Source: Misgurnus anguillicaudatus (taxonomy: Eukaryota; Chordata; Actinopteri; Cypriniformes; Cobitidae). From it: DNA of 64,000 nucleotides. This document shows, piece by piece, positions 43,208-55,711 of the stretch. A model generated the notes under the pieces. It was given only the letters and a program-made list of their open reading frames with translations. It did no database searches and had not been told where the DNA came from. The stretch is taken from assembly GCF_027580225.2 (NCBI RefSeq), contig NC_073354.2, positions 6,424,001-6,488,000 of the forward strand. The letters run 5' to 3'. Made by a program: the position numbers and the translations under genes. Each line of letters starts with the position of its first letter. Within the stretch, counting starts at the first letter, position 1.

Positions 43208-44233
43208 CACTCACCTAAAGGACTATTAGGAACACCATACTGTGTATGACCCCCTTTCGCCTTCAGAACTGCCTTAATTCTACGTGGCATTGATTCAACA
43301 AGGTGCTGAAAGCATTCTTTAGAAATGTTGGCCCATATTGATAGGATAGCATCTTGCAGTTGATGGAGATTTGTGGGATGCACATCCAGAGCATAAAGCT
43401 TCCGTTCCACCACATCCCAAAGATGCTCTATTGGGTTGAGATCTGGTGACTGTGGGGGCCATTTTAGTACAGTGAACTCATTGTTATGTTCAAGAAACCA
43501 ATTTGAAATGATTCGAGCTTTGTGACATGGTGCATTATCCTGCTGGAAGTAGCCATCAGAGGATGAGTACATGGTGGTCATAAAGGGATATACATGGTCA
43601 GAAACAATGCTCAGGTTGGCAGTGGCATTTAAACGATGCCTAATTGGCACTAAAGTGTGCCAAGAAAACATCCTCCACACCATTACACCACCACCAACAG
43701 CCTGCACAGTGGTAACAAGGCATGATGGATCCATGTTCTCATTCTGTTTACGCCAAATTCTGACTCTACCATCTGAATGTCTCAACAGAAATCAAGACTC
43801 ATCAGACCAGGCAATTTTTTTGTTTTGGTCCATTTTTGGTTAGCTCGTGCAAATTGTAGCCTCTTTTTCCTATTTGTAGTGGAGATGAGTGGTACCCGGT
43901 GGGGTCTTCTGCTGTTGTAGCCCATCCGCCTCAAGGTTGTGCGTGTTGTGGCTTCACATATGCTTTGCTGCATACCTCGGTAGTAACAAGTGCTTATTTC
44001 AGCCAAAGTTGTTCTTCTATCAGCTTGAATCAGTCGACCCATTCTCTTCTGACCTCTAGAATCAACAAGGCATTTTCGCCCACAGGACTGCCGCATACTG
44101 GATGTTTTTCCCTCTTCACACCATTCTTTGTAAACCCTAGAAATGGTTGTGCGGGAAAATCCCAGCAACTGAGCAGATTGTGAAATACTCTGGCACCAAC
44201 AACCATGCCACACTCAAAATCTTTCTTTCCCAT
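43208..44233 (-). pseudogene. Tc1-like transposase, two frameshifts and one nonsense codon
   Basis: The start MGKKDFECGMVVGAR is at 44233. The frame shifts near 44190, after which the paired DNA-binding region reads SISQSAQLLGFSRTTISRVY and RRMGYNSRRPHRVPL. At an A-rich run near 43830 the frame shifts again. The next conserved segment AWSDES keeps the first catalytic aspartate, but the following Arg codon has become TGA, leaving LLRHSDGRVRIWR downstream. The second and third catalytic residues are present in YFQQDNAPCHKA and SPDLNPIEHLWD, giving a DD34E arrangement. The lesions are few, indicating a comparatively recent copy. Confidence 0.9.
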
Positions 44234-44381
44234 TCTGACATTCAGTTTGGAGTTCAGGAGATTGTCTTGACCAGAACCACACCCCTAAATGCATTGAAGC
44301 AACTGCCATGTGATTGGTTGATTAGATAATTGCATTAATAAGAAATTGAACAGGTGTTTCTAATAATCCTTTAGGTGAGTG
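43208..44381 (-). mobile_element. Tc1-like transposon with nearly intact transposase
   Basis: Inverted ends CACTCACCTAAAGGA and TCCTTTAGGTGAGTG (each extended by ATTAGGAACACC / GGTGTTTCTAATAA) are flanked by TA at 43206-43207 and 44382-44383. Length is 1174 bp. One transposase frame covers nearly all of it on the minus strand. Confidence 0.95.
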
Positions 44382-44890
44382 TAATAATACTCTGTAATAA
44401 AATGCTGGTAAAAATAAGATGACTACAGTGAATAGCCAAACATTTTAAATAGGTTATCCTAACCCATAATTCTGTTGATTTTAAAGTATCACCTCTAATC
44501 TCAGTGTTTGATCACGAGAGTGCAGATATGTCACAAAGTCCCTTTTAAAAAGACACATATAGTCGATGGCCTTCTGTACTGTGGTCCACGTATCGGCCCT
44601 CTATGTCTCAAATGGCTGTAGTTTACTTCAATATACCAGTGAATATTTTGAGAGAGCCTGCTGCTGTTTCTATGGAGACGAGGGAGGCTGATGTCATTGG
44701 AGGTTATCCTGAACACGCTCAGATCTGTTTGTCTGAGCCGGTATCTGATGCCGATTATGTATTCAGCAGTGTAATCCAACAATATTCATTAGCTACATCT
44801 CAAAACTGTCTTGATGTCAAAAGTGCTTTCATTTTTAAACAGTTCAGTCATTTCCACTTACAGAGGATGCGGAGAGGAAATCTCTGAATG

Positions 44891-46379
44891 GTATTCAACC
44901 TTTGTCGTCCGTTTAACCGAGCTCAGCGTTTTTCAGAGGTCGCGATAGAGAGCGCATAATAATGACGTTTTGTCTCTGAGGAGATTTCAGATCAACAGCT
45001 GCATCAATGACTCATTAAATGACCACGCTTTAATATGGATCAGGTCGAGCAATGCAGAAGAACATAAAGCTACATCATCATTTTGCTCTGATCACTTCAA
45101 TAGCATCTTTGATGTATGTTTTAATTCATGTCATTTATTTATTTCTGCTGTTTGGATATGGTTTATAACCAAGCCTGTTTTAGTTATGCACAATTTTTGA
45201 TTGTCCCACAAGATGGCACCATTTTCACCTATAGAGCGTGACGGTGTATTCTGCATGTCAGGGTCCTTGGAGGTTAAAGTGTCATGTGTCAAACCTTTCT
45301 CAAGTAGACTTCACCTGCAGAGGGAGACATAGGAAATGTTTTTTCTCAAGGTTTGCATTTCTTACCAATAATGTAAAAAAATCAAATCAATATTTTGTGT
45401 AGTCTATATATATTTACTTATGTGGCAAGTAGACGTGTGTTAAACACGCATGCGTGCGCACGCACACACAGTATCTGAGTACTAGACAGAACAGCTTTCA
45501 CAGCAGATGATAAAGTCTTTGATGGGATTATTAGGGAATCCATGTATTATTCGTTCATTCATTATTCCAATTGAAACCAAAGGTGAAAAACCGAACAAAT
45601 TACTTGTTTATTCAATATTTGCTTCCATAATGGGAAACGACTTGTTTTTCCAAATGTAGTTTTTATACTCAAATCAAAAAAGGAAAAAACTGATAACAAG
45701 CAGAAAGCACTCACATTTCATTTTTTTCTATATATGCCCAATGGTTTGGGATGCCAGTGATGTGACCCTTTCTAGAGGTCTGCATTCCTGTGGCTCCAAT
45801 AAGATTCTTGCGACACAGTATTCAATAAATAAAAACACGGTAACGGTCGAAACTCTAGTGTAATTTAGACGTGAGCGGGCAATCTGACAATCCGCTTGTT
45901 AAAGTGCCAGTCAGGTGCAATTTCTAAGCTTCCTAATATTGTTAGGGAGTCCCCAACAACAAGTTTAAATGCATGCAAGGTCAAAAAACACTGTCATTGT
46001 CTCAAAATATAAATATAATATTACCCCATTTCTCAGAGGTCTCCAAACGATTCATGTAAAGCCTCGACGACTCAGTCTGCCTAAACCCCACCTTTCGGTA
46101 GCCTACTCTGTTCTGATTGGTCAACTGACAACTGACCATCTCCACACAATCCAACAATAGTGCAACATGTATTGACCTAATCTAACATGACACTAACATT
46201 TTTACACTCATTTAAGCATTTATGTAAGCTAATCGGACCATAGCAAATCCGTAAGCAATAGTGCAACATGCGCTAGCCGCTTGCTAATGTGACTCACTGA
46301 CAATATATTAAGAGTTTGAACACTGACATCAATGCACATCATTCATCATTAGTCCAAGTTATAAAAATGACGACAGACA
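44891..46379. other. Intergenic sequence with one low-copy repeat
   Basis: The stretch 45545-45660 is an inverted relative of 50160-50285: ACAAGTAATTT, GGTTTCAATTGGA and AAACAAGT-type words appear on opposite strands. Otherwise nothing is recognised. Confidence 0.4.
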
Positions 46380-46387
46380 CTAACATT

Positions 46388-46832
46388 CAGAGTTGTATAG
46401 TAAAGTATTTTTACTTTCTACATAAAAGTAAATTTTCAATTATTCGTATTTTATTAGTGTTTATCTTTGTAAAACAAACAAAACATATTATTATAATTTT
46501 TACTCCACTACATTTCATAATTTAAAGTTTTTGGTTTATATTTAATATTTAAGTACATTAAACATCTAGTAATTTTTTGTACTTTTACTTAAGTAAAAAA
46601 TGTTTTTGTACTTTTACTCAAGAAAGTAAAAGTACACAATTTTTATGTAATTATAATTTAATATGCAGTATATAATGCAATATATAATGAATACACAGTT
46701 TGATTCTATGCTTTAGAATGTAGTGAACATTTTTTAGTAAAGAAAAGTAAATTTTTTCCGAAGACAAAAACTCTGATAAAGCATAGATGCTTGGAAAATG
46801 TAACTAAAATACTTAAGTATTATACACCTCTG
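46388..46832. mobile_element. Tol2-like hAT MITE, 8-bp TSD
   Basis: Ends CAGAGTTGTATAGTAAAG and TTAAGTATTATACACCTCTG are flanked by CTAACATT (46380-46387, 46833-46840). Subterminal TACTTTTACTTAAGTA motifs resemble those of the partial element ending at 7373. No transposase is present. Confidence 0.92.
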
Positions 46833-47409
46833 CTAACATTTTTACACTCATTTAAGCAGGAATGTAAGCTAACTGTGCCATATCTAAACAGTATTTTAAC
46901 TGCAACATGCATTGCTAACGTGGTTTACTGATAAGACATTACAGTAAACTTGACATTTTAGAATACTCGAGGGAAAATAAACACGTAATGTAATAATCAT
47001 AGTAATAATCACAACCACGGTTGTAGTTAGGAGCCGCCAAATAAAGTGGGTACTGAACCATCTTTCATTGCCAACCGTTTAGTAAATCCTTCCCTGAAAA
47101 AGTAATTTTAACCACAGATTCTTCATCTTTTGTAGTGAAAACAACACAAACTTGCCTTTATAGCTGAAAACACAGCGCCTTCTCAACATGATGTTTACAC
47201 ACTAACTAGCTGAAGTGTCTGTGGGCAGGTCAGTTTTCGTTTCTCCCGGGCAAGACTGTATAGGCGGGAGATTATTCTGCAAAGGGTTGGTATTACATGG
47301 ATAAACCGCTGATCTACTGGCTGTCCTTCAACGTGATGCCCAGCCGATGCGTGACCAACGACCACCGGCTGAACCAGTTTAATCCGCTTACCCACTTCGT
47401 ATCCCTACC

Positions 47410-47412
<3 letters not shown>

Positions 47413-47503
<91 letters not shown>
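47413..47503 (+). repeat. (TA)n microsatellite, about 45 units
   Basis: An uninterrupted alternation of T and A runs for about 91 bases. The open frame reading YIYIYI across it is an artefact. Confidence 0.97.
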
Positions 47504-47507
<4 letters not shown>

Positions 47508-47815
47508 CTCTCCCAAGGGTTTTTGTCCTTCTAGGAGTTTTTCCCGCCGGGTTTTCTCCTAGGGTTTTTTTTTGTCCCCGGGAGAGTCAGCCAACTTTTG
47601 CCCAACTTACTGTGCACTTTACTGTATACGTTACATTATTACTACGCTCGCTTGTACGGTTTATCCTTAGCCGCTATATTCTACTTCTTATATTATCTAT
47701 TGATTTTCTGTGTTCTCATCTACATCTACTCACGTAAAGCTGCTTTGAAACAATTAATAATTGTGAAAAGCGCTATATAAATAAAATTGAATTGAATTGA
47801 ATAAAGACAGGCAGA
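47504..47815 (+). mobile_element. 3' tail of an L2-like LINE
   Basis: The segment ends GTAAAGCTGCTTTGAAACAA, then GCGCTATATAAATAAAATTG, then AATTGAATTGAAT repeats, a typical tail of fish L2-group LINEs (general knowledge). No reverse transcriptase is present. The upstream border merges with the (TA)n tract and the odd GC-richer stretch 47290-47400. Confidence 0.65.
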
Positions 47816-48314
47816 AGATTCAAACTATATGATATTTCAGCGATTTAGAGTCGACTCCCTCCTTTAGAAACCAATAACTTTATTAATCGTGCACTTTTTG
47901 GTTTAACTATTTTGCACATTGTTTAAATTGATGTGCAGCTACATGATACATTGCAATACAGGTCATTTTCGATTTTGGATCTGTCTGGCACTTTAAGTTA
48001 TGAAGGAAAGAATACTGTTTCCAAGTCCAAGCCCCACTAATTTCAATAAAGGGTTTTATATAAACAGCTGTTTATGAGCACTGTTTATTCATGCTACACG
48101 TTTATGCAAAAATAAACTCACAGTGTACGCTGCCGTCTCCAGGCTTACGGAATCACAGACAGCAATATATTAATAATTCGTAAAAAATCTATGTCCATGA
48201 ATTCATCCTCTGATCATTTCGAATTTTGTTATGGAGATAAAAAATAGGATCAGTTGTTTTTGGTAGTGCATTATAATGGGAGTGCATAATAGCGGGATTT
48301 TCTTGTTATTTCTG

Positions 48315-49629
48315 TATAGGGGTTATTCGATCTACGTCATCAATGTTCGCGGTGGCCATATTGTTGACATAAAACTGTCAGTCTGTCAATTGACAAGCGA
48401 GGCAGCGTGGGTATTATGCATGGTATATCGGTGTAATTTTTTTTTTAAACCGCGCGATGGTGTGTGGTGTAATACACGGATGTTCTAACAACAGCAAAAA
48501 GAACCCCGCAATTAGTTTTTATGCAATACCGACTGTCAGAAAACATGAAAGGAAGGAGACAGAGGAGTTGAACCAGCGAAGGAGAGACTCCCAACAGCAA
48601 AGTCTGTCCCCATCATTTTACCACAGGTAACGTTAGGGATATATGCCTCACAGCCAAGTCTGTCCCCATAATTTGATCACATATGGTTAGCTGTAAGCAG
48701 TGGCTGAAACTGCTCTTTCAAATAAGCTGCCATAAATTGAGACAGTTATTAAATTAGTATTAATAACTATATGAACATAATAATAGGTCTGGCATTGATA
48801 CTAGGTAGGGAATTAAGGGCTGTTCACTTTATAACTATAAAAAATATAGTTTTGAAAATCGTTTTATATTAAACAGAATAGCGGAGCTCACACCAAAACT
48901 ATAACAATACAGATACAATGAACGACATCATTGGGATCACTTTCTGAGCGATTTTTCCCACCTGATGAAGGGTAAACCATTGATAGCATTAAAATCTATT
49001 TGAACTTCAAGTGCACGAGCACTTAAAATGACAGTGAAGCTCATTGCTGAGGTCTATAACATAAGATTACCTCCAGTTGCTGTGAAAATTGTCTACGTAA
49101 TGCTTTTCAATCTATTACATTAACTAACTGTTGTGCCAAAAGGTAAGAGATTACACAAACTAGATTCACTGTTTAGAGTAACGCAAAACGCAGCGTGTTG
49201 AGGACATCTGCAAAAGTTTTTATTACAAGCAATATTAAAGGCAAGTGATTTGCGCGAGTGCCGTGAGCGAATTAGCATAAACGTATTGTTTGGTGATGTG
49301 GACGATGATATAGTAATCGTTATAGTTATAATGTGAACGGCCCTTCAGTGCTTGTATGATGAATGCGGATACTGTATGAACGATATAGTTATAAATATCC
49401 GGATAAGTTACGGCTGGCAATAAGGACGGATCTTTACTTAAGGCTATTGGGTCTATTTGATATTGTTCCACAATAATCAAGCTCATCTTCTCTTAATACA
49501 GACGAGATTAAGCCATTAGGCTACTGCTCCCCTCGACTCAAATCTACGTGCGGCTAGGGGCAGGACAGATCTCATGTCAACAAGATGGCCGCGGCTAGCG
49601 ACTTCCGGTGTTTGCGAATAAGCCCTATA
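48315..49629. mobile_element. Possible THAP-type DNA transposon remnant
   Basis: The left end ATAGGGGTTATTCG and the right end CGAATAAGCCCTAT are inverted. Inward, GGTGGCCATATTGTTGACAT pairs with ATGTCAACAAGATGGCCGC. A THAP-like exon lies between them (48457-48626). Flanking 8-mers do not match, so an insertion duplication is not shown. The remaining interior is AT-rich with no catalytic domain. Confidence 0.45.
48457..48626 (+). pseudogene. THAP-like zinc-finger exon fragment
   Basis: From ATG at 48457 the frame reads MVCGVIHGCSNNSKKN, then ISFYAIPTVRKHERK, then ETEELNQRRRDS, and meets CACAG/GTAACG at 48626. The Cys-X-Cys start followed by FYxIP is THAP-like. The cysteine spacing is one residue longer than usual and the distal C-X2-H pair is not found. 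It could be the first exon of a P-type/THAP transposase or a decayed host exon. Confidence 0.35.
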
Positions 49630-49639
49630 GAAATAATTC

Positions 49640-50595
49640 TTGTAAAGCCTACAGTATATTTGTTTTACCTCTCTCTTTCAGTTAGATGAATTTAAATTTG
49701 AGATTCTGGAGACGAGATCCATCGGGTTGGAAAGAAAATTATTCTAGAAAGCGAGTGAACATAGAGTGAATTTTAAGCGGAAGATGGAGTGTGCGGAACC
49801 TTGTGGGCCAAACGGGATGCGCAGAGCTCTTACTCGGTGTAGGCTACCGGACATAAGGGCACACAGACCCAGTTTACCAATACAAAATTATAGATTTATA
49901 GACATGGCCATGAAACAGTTTTCATGACTATACACTTTCTAAAAATCTCTGGAAACGCGCTGCTTTAATGATCTGCAACACAAAACCTACAAAAAATGTT
50001 CAAAAGTGTAAAGCAAACAAGCTAAAAAAGTGTATTTAAAGGTAATTCTACACAAGTGCATTGTTGTCAAATCTGTAATTATTCTTTGAGGAAACAAAGA
50101 CCTGTATACGGCAGTGCATCTATGCTAAAAAATGAAAATGAAATATAAGTGCTTAGTGTTTTTTTTTTTTTTTTTGGAAAAACAAGTTGCTTTCCGCTTT
50201 TTCGTTTTGGTTTTGGATAAACAAGTAATTTTTTCATTTTTTCATTTTTGGTTTCAGTTGGACAAATGAATAAAAGAATAATACACAGATTTCAGGGCAT
50301 GGTGCTGATCACTACATAATGAAATCCACTGTTAGTTATCTCATCAACTACAAGCGGTGAACACAGACTTGGGAAAGTGAGCCCACAACTAAATACTACA
50401 TCAACATTTAGCCAACAGGCGGGGTTTATGCAAATGTAAAACATGTCCACATCAAGACTGTAAGACTGATTTATACTTCTGCGTCAGACCTACACCATAG
50501 CCTCTAATGGCTTTGTGTCACTTTTCATTTATACTTCTGCGTCGTTGTTTGTGTTGATGTGCAATTACACATGCAGACCACTAGTATGCAGTGTC
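49640..50595. other. Intergenic, low-complexity tracts
   Basis: The stretch contains a T homopolymer at about 50160-50177 and the repeat relative of 45545-45660. TATACTTCTGCGTC occurs twice (50472, 50530), a piece of a dispersed repeat also hinted at 24085. No gene is seen. Confidence 0.4.
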
Positions 50596-50603
50596 CTCTA
50601 GGG

Positions 50604-50890
50604 CAGTGGTTCTCAAACTTTTTCAGCGTGCGGCCCCCTTTGTGTATGGTGCATTCCTTCGCGGCCCCTCCAAAGAAAATTTATGACAAAAAACAGTTCT
50701 AAAACTTCACATTTTAATTAAACAAAACATTAAATTATACAAAGTAGTGCTGCCTTATTTTTTTTTAGGTTTAATTTCACAGAATTCATGATAATCATGA
50801 TGTATTTTATAAAATGTCGTAAAACTGGGGCCCCCTGGCACCATCTCGCGGACCCCCTGGGCGCCCCGGACCCCAGTTTGAGAACCACTG
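50604..50890. mobile_element. hAT MITE with CAGTGGTTCTCAAAC ends, 8-bp TSD
   Basis: Ends CAGTGGTTCTCAAACTTT and AGTTTGAGAACCACTG are flanked by CTCTAGGG (50596-50603, 50891-50898). Subterminal text is CCCC-rich (GCGGCCCCTTT-like, GCGGACCCCCTGG). It has 287 bp and no coding content. Confidence 0.95.
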
Positions 50891-51887
50891 CTCTAGGGAC
50901 ATTACTGGTGTAATTGACAGTATCAAAGCAAGAGTCAAAGAAGCAGCAGCTTGTTCTGTATGTTGATAAGCATTAGCACTGATGGCGGCAAATAGACTTT
51001 ATCAGAAATAGCGACTTTTGTTGCAGCTTGAATTTTTAAAGGGACAGTATAAATTGGGATTTACACACTAAAGGAGAGGTAAAATAATGAAAAGAATAAT
51101 TGGAATTTTAATACTGTAGTAATCTTTTCTCAAAGGTGACTCTGTCAAAATAATGTCCATGTGGCAGGAATGCACAGTGCTTGCTAGCATCACGTATTCA
51201 TTTAAGCGGAAACAATGAGCACGGTAGAGCAATGATTTCATGTTGTGATCATACCGAGTACAATATATGTAAAAATTTGGCAGTTTTGTATGTTGTTTCA
51301 GAGTCATCTGTTGTCCTCGCAGGGGTTGGCATTATCTCTTTGCAGGTGTTGGGTTGTCTGAAATCTTAGTAAGATGTTGGATCCAAACTAGAGCTGGCAT
51401 AATCTCTAGGGCATCCCGACGTGGACACAAAAAGCTAATGGAGAATAATTAGCGTAGCTGCTGTTCATAGACATTTAAAGCTAAATATAGAATTGGACTT
51501 ACATAACTGGAATACAATTTTGTATGTTATGTGAATGCTTCTGAACTGTACCTTATTTATCAAGGATGCAGAAAAACCACTAGCGCAGTACAATAATCCA
51601 GTCTAGAAGTCACAAATGCATGAGGTAGCATTTCAGCACTTGAAATGAATAATACAATCCATAAATTGGGGTGTTTCTGAAATGGAAGAAGGCTGTTTTT
51701 GTGACATGTGAAACATGTGAAGCTGCTTTCTATTATAAGACCCAGGTCTTAAACTATAACAGTGCATCCTTCCAAATGCATCTTGTTATCTAAGAGCTTC
51801 TGTGTACAGGTTTTTGGCCCAGTAAATAATATCTCTGTCTTATCCAAATTTAATAGGAGAAAATTTCTGGTCATCCATTATTATATA

Positions 51888-53507
51888 GAGGGGCAAGAAA
51901 AAGTATGTGAACCCCTAGGAATTAACTGGTTTTCTACTGTGATTTGCCATAAAATGTGATCCTCATCAACAATAGACAAACACAATGTGCATAAGCTGAC
52001 AACACACAAATAATTCTAGTTTCTTTAAACATTCACATTTAATAGCTTGTTGAACCTCCTTTGGCAGCAATTACTTCAAGCAAGCGCTTTCAGTAGTTCT
52101 GAATCAGACCTGCACATCATTAAGAAAGAAATTTTGCCCATTCCCCTTAACAAAACCGCTTCAACTCAAACACATTTGTAGGATGTCTGGTGTGAACCGC
52201 TCTCCTGAGGTAATTTCTATGAGGTTAAGGTTAGGACTTTAAAGTCCCCATATTATGAAAAACTCACTTTTCCTGTGTTTTGGGGTGTTATTTTGTGTCT
52301 CTGATGCTCCCACATGCATACAAACTCGGAAAAAAATCCATCCATGCTGTTTTGAGTGAGATACAGGTTTTTGAATGTCCTCTGCCTTGAGTCTCAGATT
52401 GCGCGAGTTCAAACTCAGCTCCGTTGTTACGTAACTAGCTGTTTCGTCACATTCAGTTTGAATTTTCCTGCCCACCACCCCACTCGCAGGTCTCCACCCA
52501 CCAGGGAGCTAGAGAGAGCACAGAGAGAGCAGTCACTCCTCTATGCTGTTATCATGTCTCACTGAAATAACAGCGCTATTTGGATATTATGAATTATACT
52601 CCCGCCTACTTTTAAAAACATAGTTTTAACGCGTGGTTATTAGAACCCGGAGTAAACTTATATACAGTGTTACGACGCAAATAGTCATCAGATTGTAGGC
52701 GATAAGACCTTCATGCGAAATCTGATGTAAACAACAGACTATGTATCTATATTTCACGGATTATACGCATTTGTGGACAAAAATGGTCGTTGGATGTATT
52801 TTATTGGACTTTCATGGATCATTCACACATCTGAAATAGACTGGATTCGATTCGCGATCGTTGTATCAACACAAAAGGTAAGAAGTCACGTTATATTTTG
52901 CATGTTGTCATCTTCTGTCATAAAATACTACATTTATGATGCTAGAGCATCTGTATCTCAAAACAGAGATCATACATTGATGCTAATCCCGTAAATTATA
53001 CCTTTTAAATGTATAGTGATGTTAAAATTGTTTGTAAACAGTAGGCTATATAGATATTTTTGCAGGCTAGATAGTTTACAGTGTGGTTTTGAAAGTTAAA
53101 AAAATATTTAACGGCTTTATTTTACAATTCTACAAGAACTAAGTAATAGTGCTTTGTCAAACTAAAAAGTTTTTTGCCAAACTAACCGAGACCGGGCCTT
53201 ACCGCCCCGGCTTTTCTGAAGAGGCTAACCCCCGAGCCTCTTATAACTTTACGGTTCGGACCTCCCGCTAGCTTCTAGCAATTAGCACGCGGTCCACAAG
53301 CAGTATACATCCCCCGCCGGGTCTTAATTTCTGTAATTTGCGAAAATAATGCGTTTGAAAATGTTTTATAACGGGAATATGTTAGTATTGTCCAGGGAAA
53401 ACGAGTTTATTGTTGTGACCTAGATGAGGATTAGATCACATTTTATGGCAAATCACTGTAGAAAACCAGTTCATTTCTAGGGGTTCACATACATTTTCTT
53501 GCCACTG
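51888..53507. mobile_element. Tc1/mariner-type element, degenerate, with extra sequence inside
   Basis: Ends GGGGCAAGAAAAAGTATGTG and ACATACATTTTCTTGCCACTG are inverted and flanked by TA (51886-51887, 53508-53509). About 90 bases of each arm match (ACTGGTTTTCTAC, TTTGCCATAAAATGTGATC). A transposase-like remnant appears at 52030-52240 (CTTGTTGAACCTCCTTTGGC). From about 52243 unrelated sequence (AAGTCCCCATATTATGAAAA) begins, suggesting a nested repeat up to about 53220. Confidence 0.8.
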
Positions 53508-55184
53508 TATATTTAACACATTCTGGCAGTTTAGATGATTTATGGGGCGTGCACACCAAAGCTTTTACGCCCGCGGCCGGCGCATGTTTTCAATTGATTC
53601 CAATGGAAACTCTGCGTTTTTCAAATAAGCCGGCACTCTGCGTTTTTTCCACGATTGCCGCTGACCGTCGAGAGTTGAAAGAGATTTAACTTTGGGTGAA
53701 AAGCTCCGCTCACCACATGTCAGTTCTCACACAGGCGTCCAATCACAATGGAGGAGGGGCGGGACAAGTATCACAACAACCAACCGGCTCACAGCTGAAG
53801 TATTACAGCTACAAAGCTCTCAGCTGAAAAAACAGCTGGCATTTGGCGTCCTCCAGGCTTTTTCAGCCACGTTTAAAAGTTTTGATGTTTTCTAATAGGT
53901 GTGTAACAATACGCCAATGCCACGGTTCGGTTCATCTGACTGTTTTCATAGCAACGCTAAAGAACACTAGATTAACTTTTAACTTAATAGAAATTATAAT
54001 AACTTTAACATGTTAATTAACTTATTAATTTCAACTATACTAACTTTAAACAAAACATTAGTACAGTCAGCCTAAGTGAATTAAAATATAATTCCTCTAG
54101 TGTAAACTATTAAGAAATTAACGTTTTATTTTTTGTTTTCTAATCTTTGTGTGTTTCCTAATCTTTGTAAGTCGCTTTGGATAAAAGCGTCTGCTAAATG
54201 CCTAAATGTAAATGTAAGTGCAGTCTGCTTACTTGAGTAAACCAAAAATGTTAAGTTTTTATAAGTTGTTATTAGTTCAATGTGACTTTAATTTCAATTT
54301 AATAAAACGTCAATGAAATAAAAATAGTTTTGTGACATTAAAGTGTAATTTATAGAAGTGCGTAGGTTCTATGGCGTAGGTTGTGTGTAGCCTGACGCGC
54401 ACCTTGCCAAAATTTTAACAACGCGTCTGTTCTGTGCGGACCACAAGTGCTGTGATTGGTCCACTAGAACCCCTCCCGTCAGCTAATCTGTACGTTGTGA
54501 TTGGCCTGAATACCTCTGACGTCAGCCGGACATGTGACGCTCCTTACCATGTTTGAAAGATTCGCTCACAATGCAATGCTAACAGGAGTTAACTTACAGG
54601 CTGTGAGCGGGTTGGAATTATGATAATGTCGGCCTTGTCTACGTCAACAATCCCAGGAAGTAAACTGTTGCCTACAATCCGTGTATTTGTTGTAGTCCAA
54701 GAAAAGAGATTTACATTGGAAATGATAACTCGCATCATTATTTACTTTGGGGGGTTTGTACCTTTTGCGTATTGTTAACATGTACTAATACATTAGTGAT
54801 GCAACAATACACTTAGTTCACGGTTCAATACAATTTTCGGTTCTCCATGGTTTTCGGTTCGGTTTCGGTTCTGATGTCTTGACCTATTAAAGTGTTTTTT
54901 TATTATTCTATGCTTAGGTAACAGGAACAGTGAGATGTTAAGAAGCAAAAATACTGGTTTTAATTGCAGTTCTCTTTTATTTTATCTAAATGCAAAAATC
55001 ATCTTACACATTTCTAGTGTATTGATACAATAATATAAGATATAATTAAATAAAGATACTGTATATAAAAATGATATCCTATTCAAACTGGGGAACATGT
55101 AAATTCATTACATTACATAATTTGGGCATTTTATATACCTGTACTTAGTAAATTAAACTTTTTACTAACCTTACTGCACTACTG
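53508..55184. other. Intergenic with dispersed repeat pieces
   Basis: 53538-53660 is a CpG-rich segment of the CACACCAAAG/TGCGTTTTT type. 54160-54215 holds an L2-like tail. 54800-54880 shows GGTTCGGTTTCGGTT text common at hAT edges. No gene is supported. Confidence 0.45.
54160..54215 (+). repeat. L2-like LINE tail
   Basis: TAAGTCGCTTTGGATAAAAG, then CGTCTGCTAAATGCCTAAAT, then GTAAATGTAAGTG is the usual 3' end of a fish L2/SINE tail with a short repeated terminus. Confidence 0.7.
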
Positions 55185-55188
55185 TTAA

Positions 55189-55711
55189 AGGAATAGTCTA
55201 CTCATTTTCAATATTAAAATATGTTATTACCTTAACTAAGAATTGTTGATACATCCCTCTATCATCTGTGTGCGTGCATGTAAGCGCTGGAGCGCGCTGC
55301 GACGCTTCGATAGCATTTAGCTTAGCCCCATTCATTCAATGGTACCATTTAGAGATAAAGTTAGAAGTGACCAAACACATCAACGTTTTTCCTATTTAAG
55401 ACGAATAGTTATACGAGCAAGTTTGGTGGTACAAAATAAAACGTAGCGCTTTTCTAAGCGGATTTAAAAGAGGAACTATATTTTATGGCGTAATAGCACT
55501 TTTGGGAGTACTTGGACTCGCCTGAAAAGTCCGCTCCCCTTTTCACTCTCATAATGGGAGAGGGAGGGTGTTACTGCGCCGAGTCAAAGTACTCCCAAAA
55601 GTGCTATTACGCCATAAAATATAGTTCCTCTTTTAAATCCGCTTAGAAAAGCGCTACGTTTTATTTTGTACCACCAAACTTGCTCGTATAAATACTCGTC
55701 TTAAATAGGAA
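55189..55711. mobile_element. Foldback element, family A, copy 3 (right arm truncated)
   Basis: TTAA (55185-55188) is followed by AGGAATAGTCTACTCATTTT. The full left arm, the centre and the inner right arm are present. Similarity stops after TCTTAAATAGGAAA, so the right tip is missing. Otherwise it is very close to copy 1. Confidence 0.9.

Larger units (their letters stand above)
42145..44890 (+). other. Three splice-consistent short exons, possible 5' end of an unknown gene
   Basis: An ATG at 42145 opens MSALKK and meets a donor at 42163. 42647-42701 sits between CCACAG and GTAAGA, and 44864-44890 sits between TTACAG and GTATTC. The pieces (18, 55 and 27 nt) join with compatible phases and no stop to start MSALKKVLPWILQTH and reach EDAERKSLN. 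I do not recognise the product and no later exon was found, so this could be chance. A Tc1 element would occupy the second intron. Confidence 0.2.

Noticed and set aside
47297..47506. 69-codon frame ending in YIYIYI
   Set aside because: It reads through the (TA)n microsatellite.
53181..53320. GC-rich patch that might be an RNA gene
   Set aside because: It lies inside the Tc1-type element in what looks like a nested repeat; no recognisable RNA motif.
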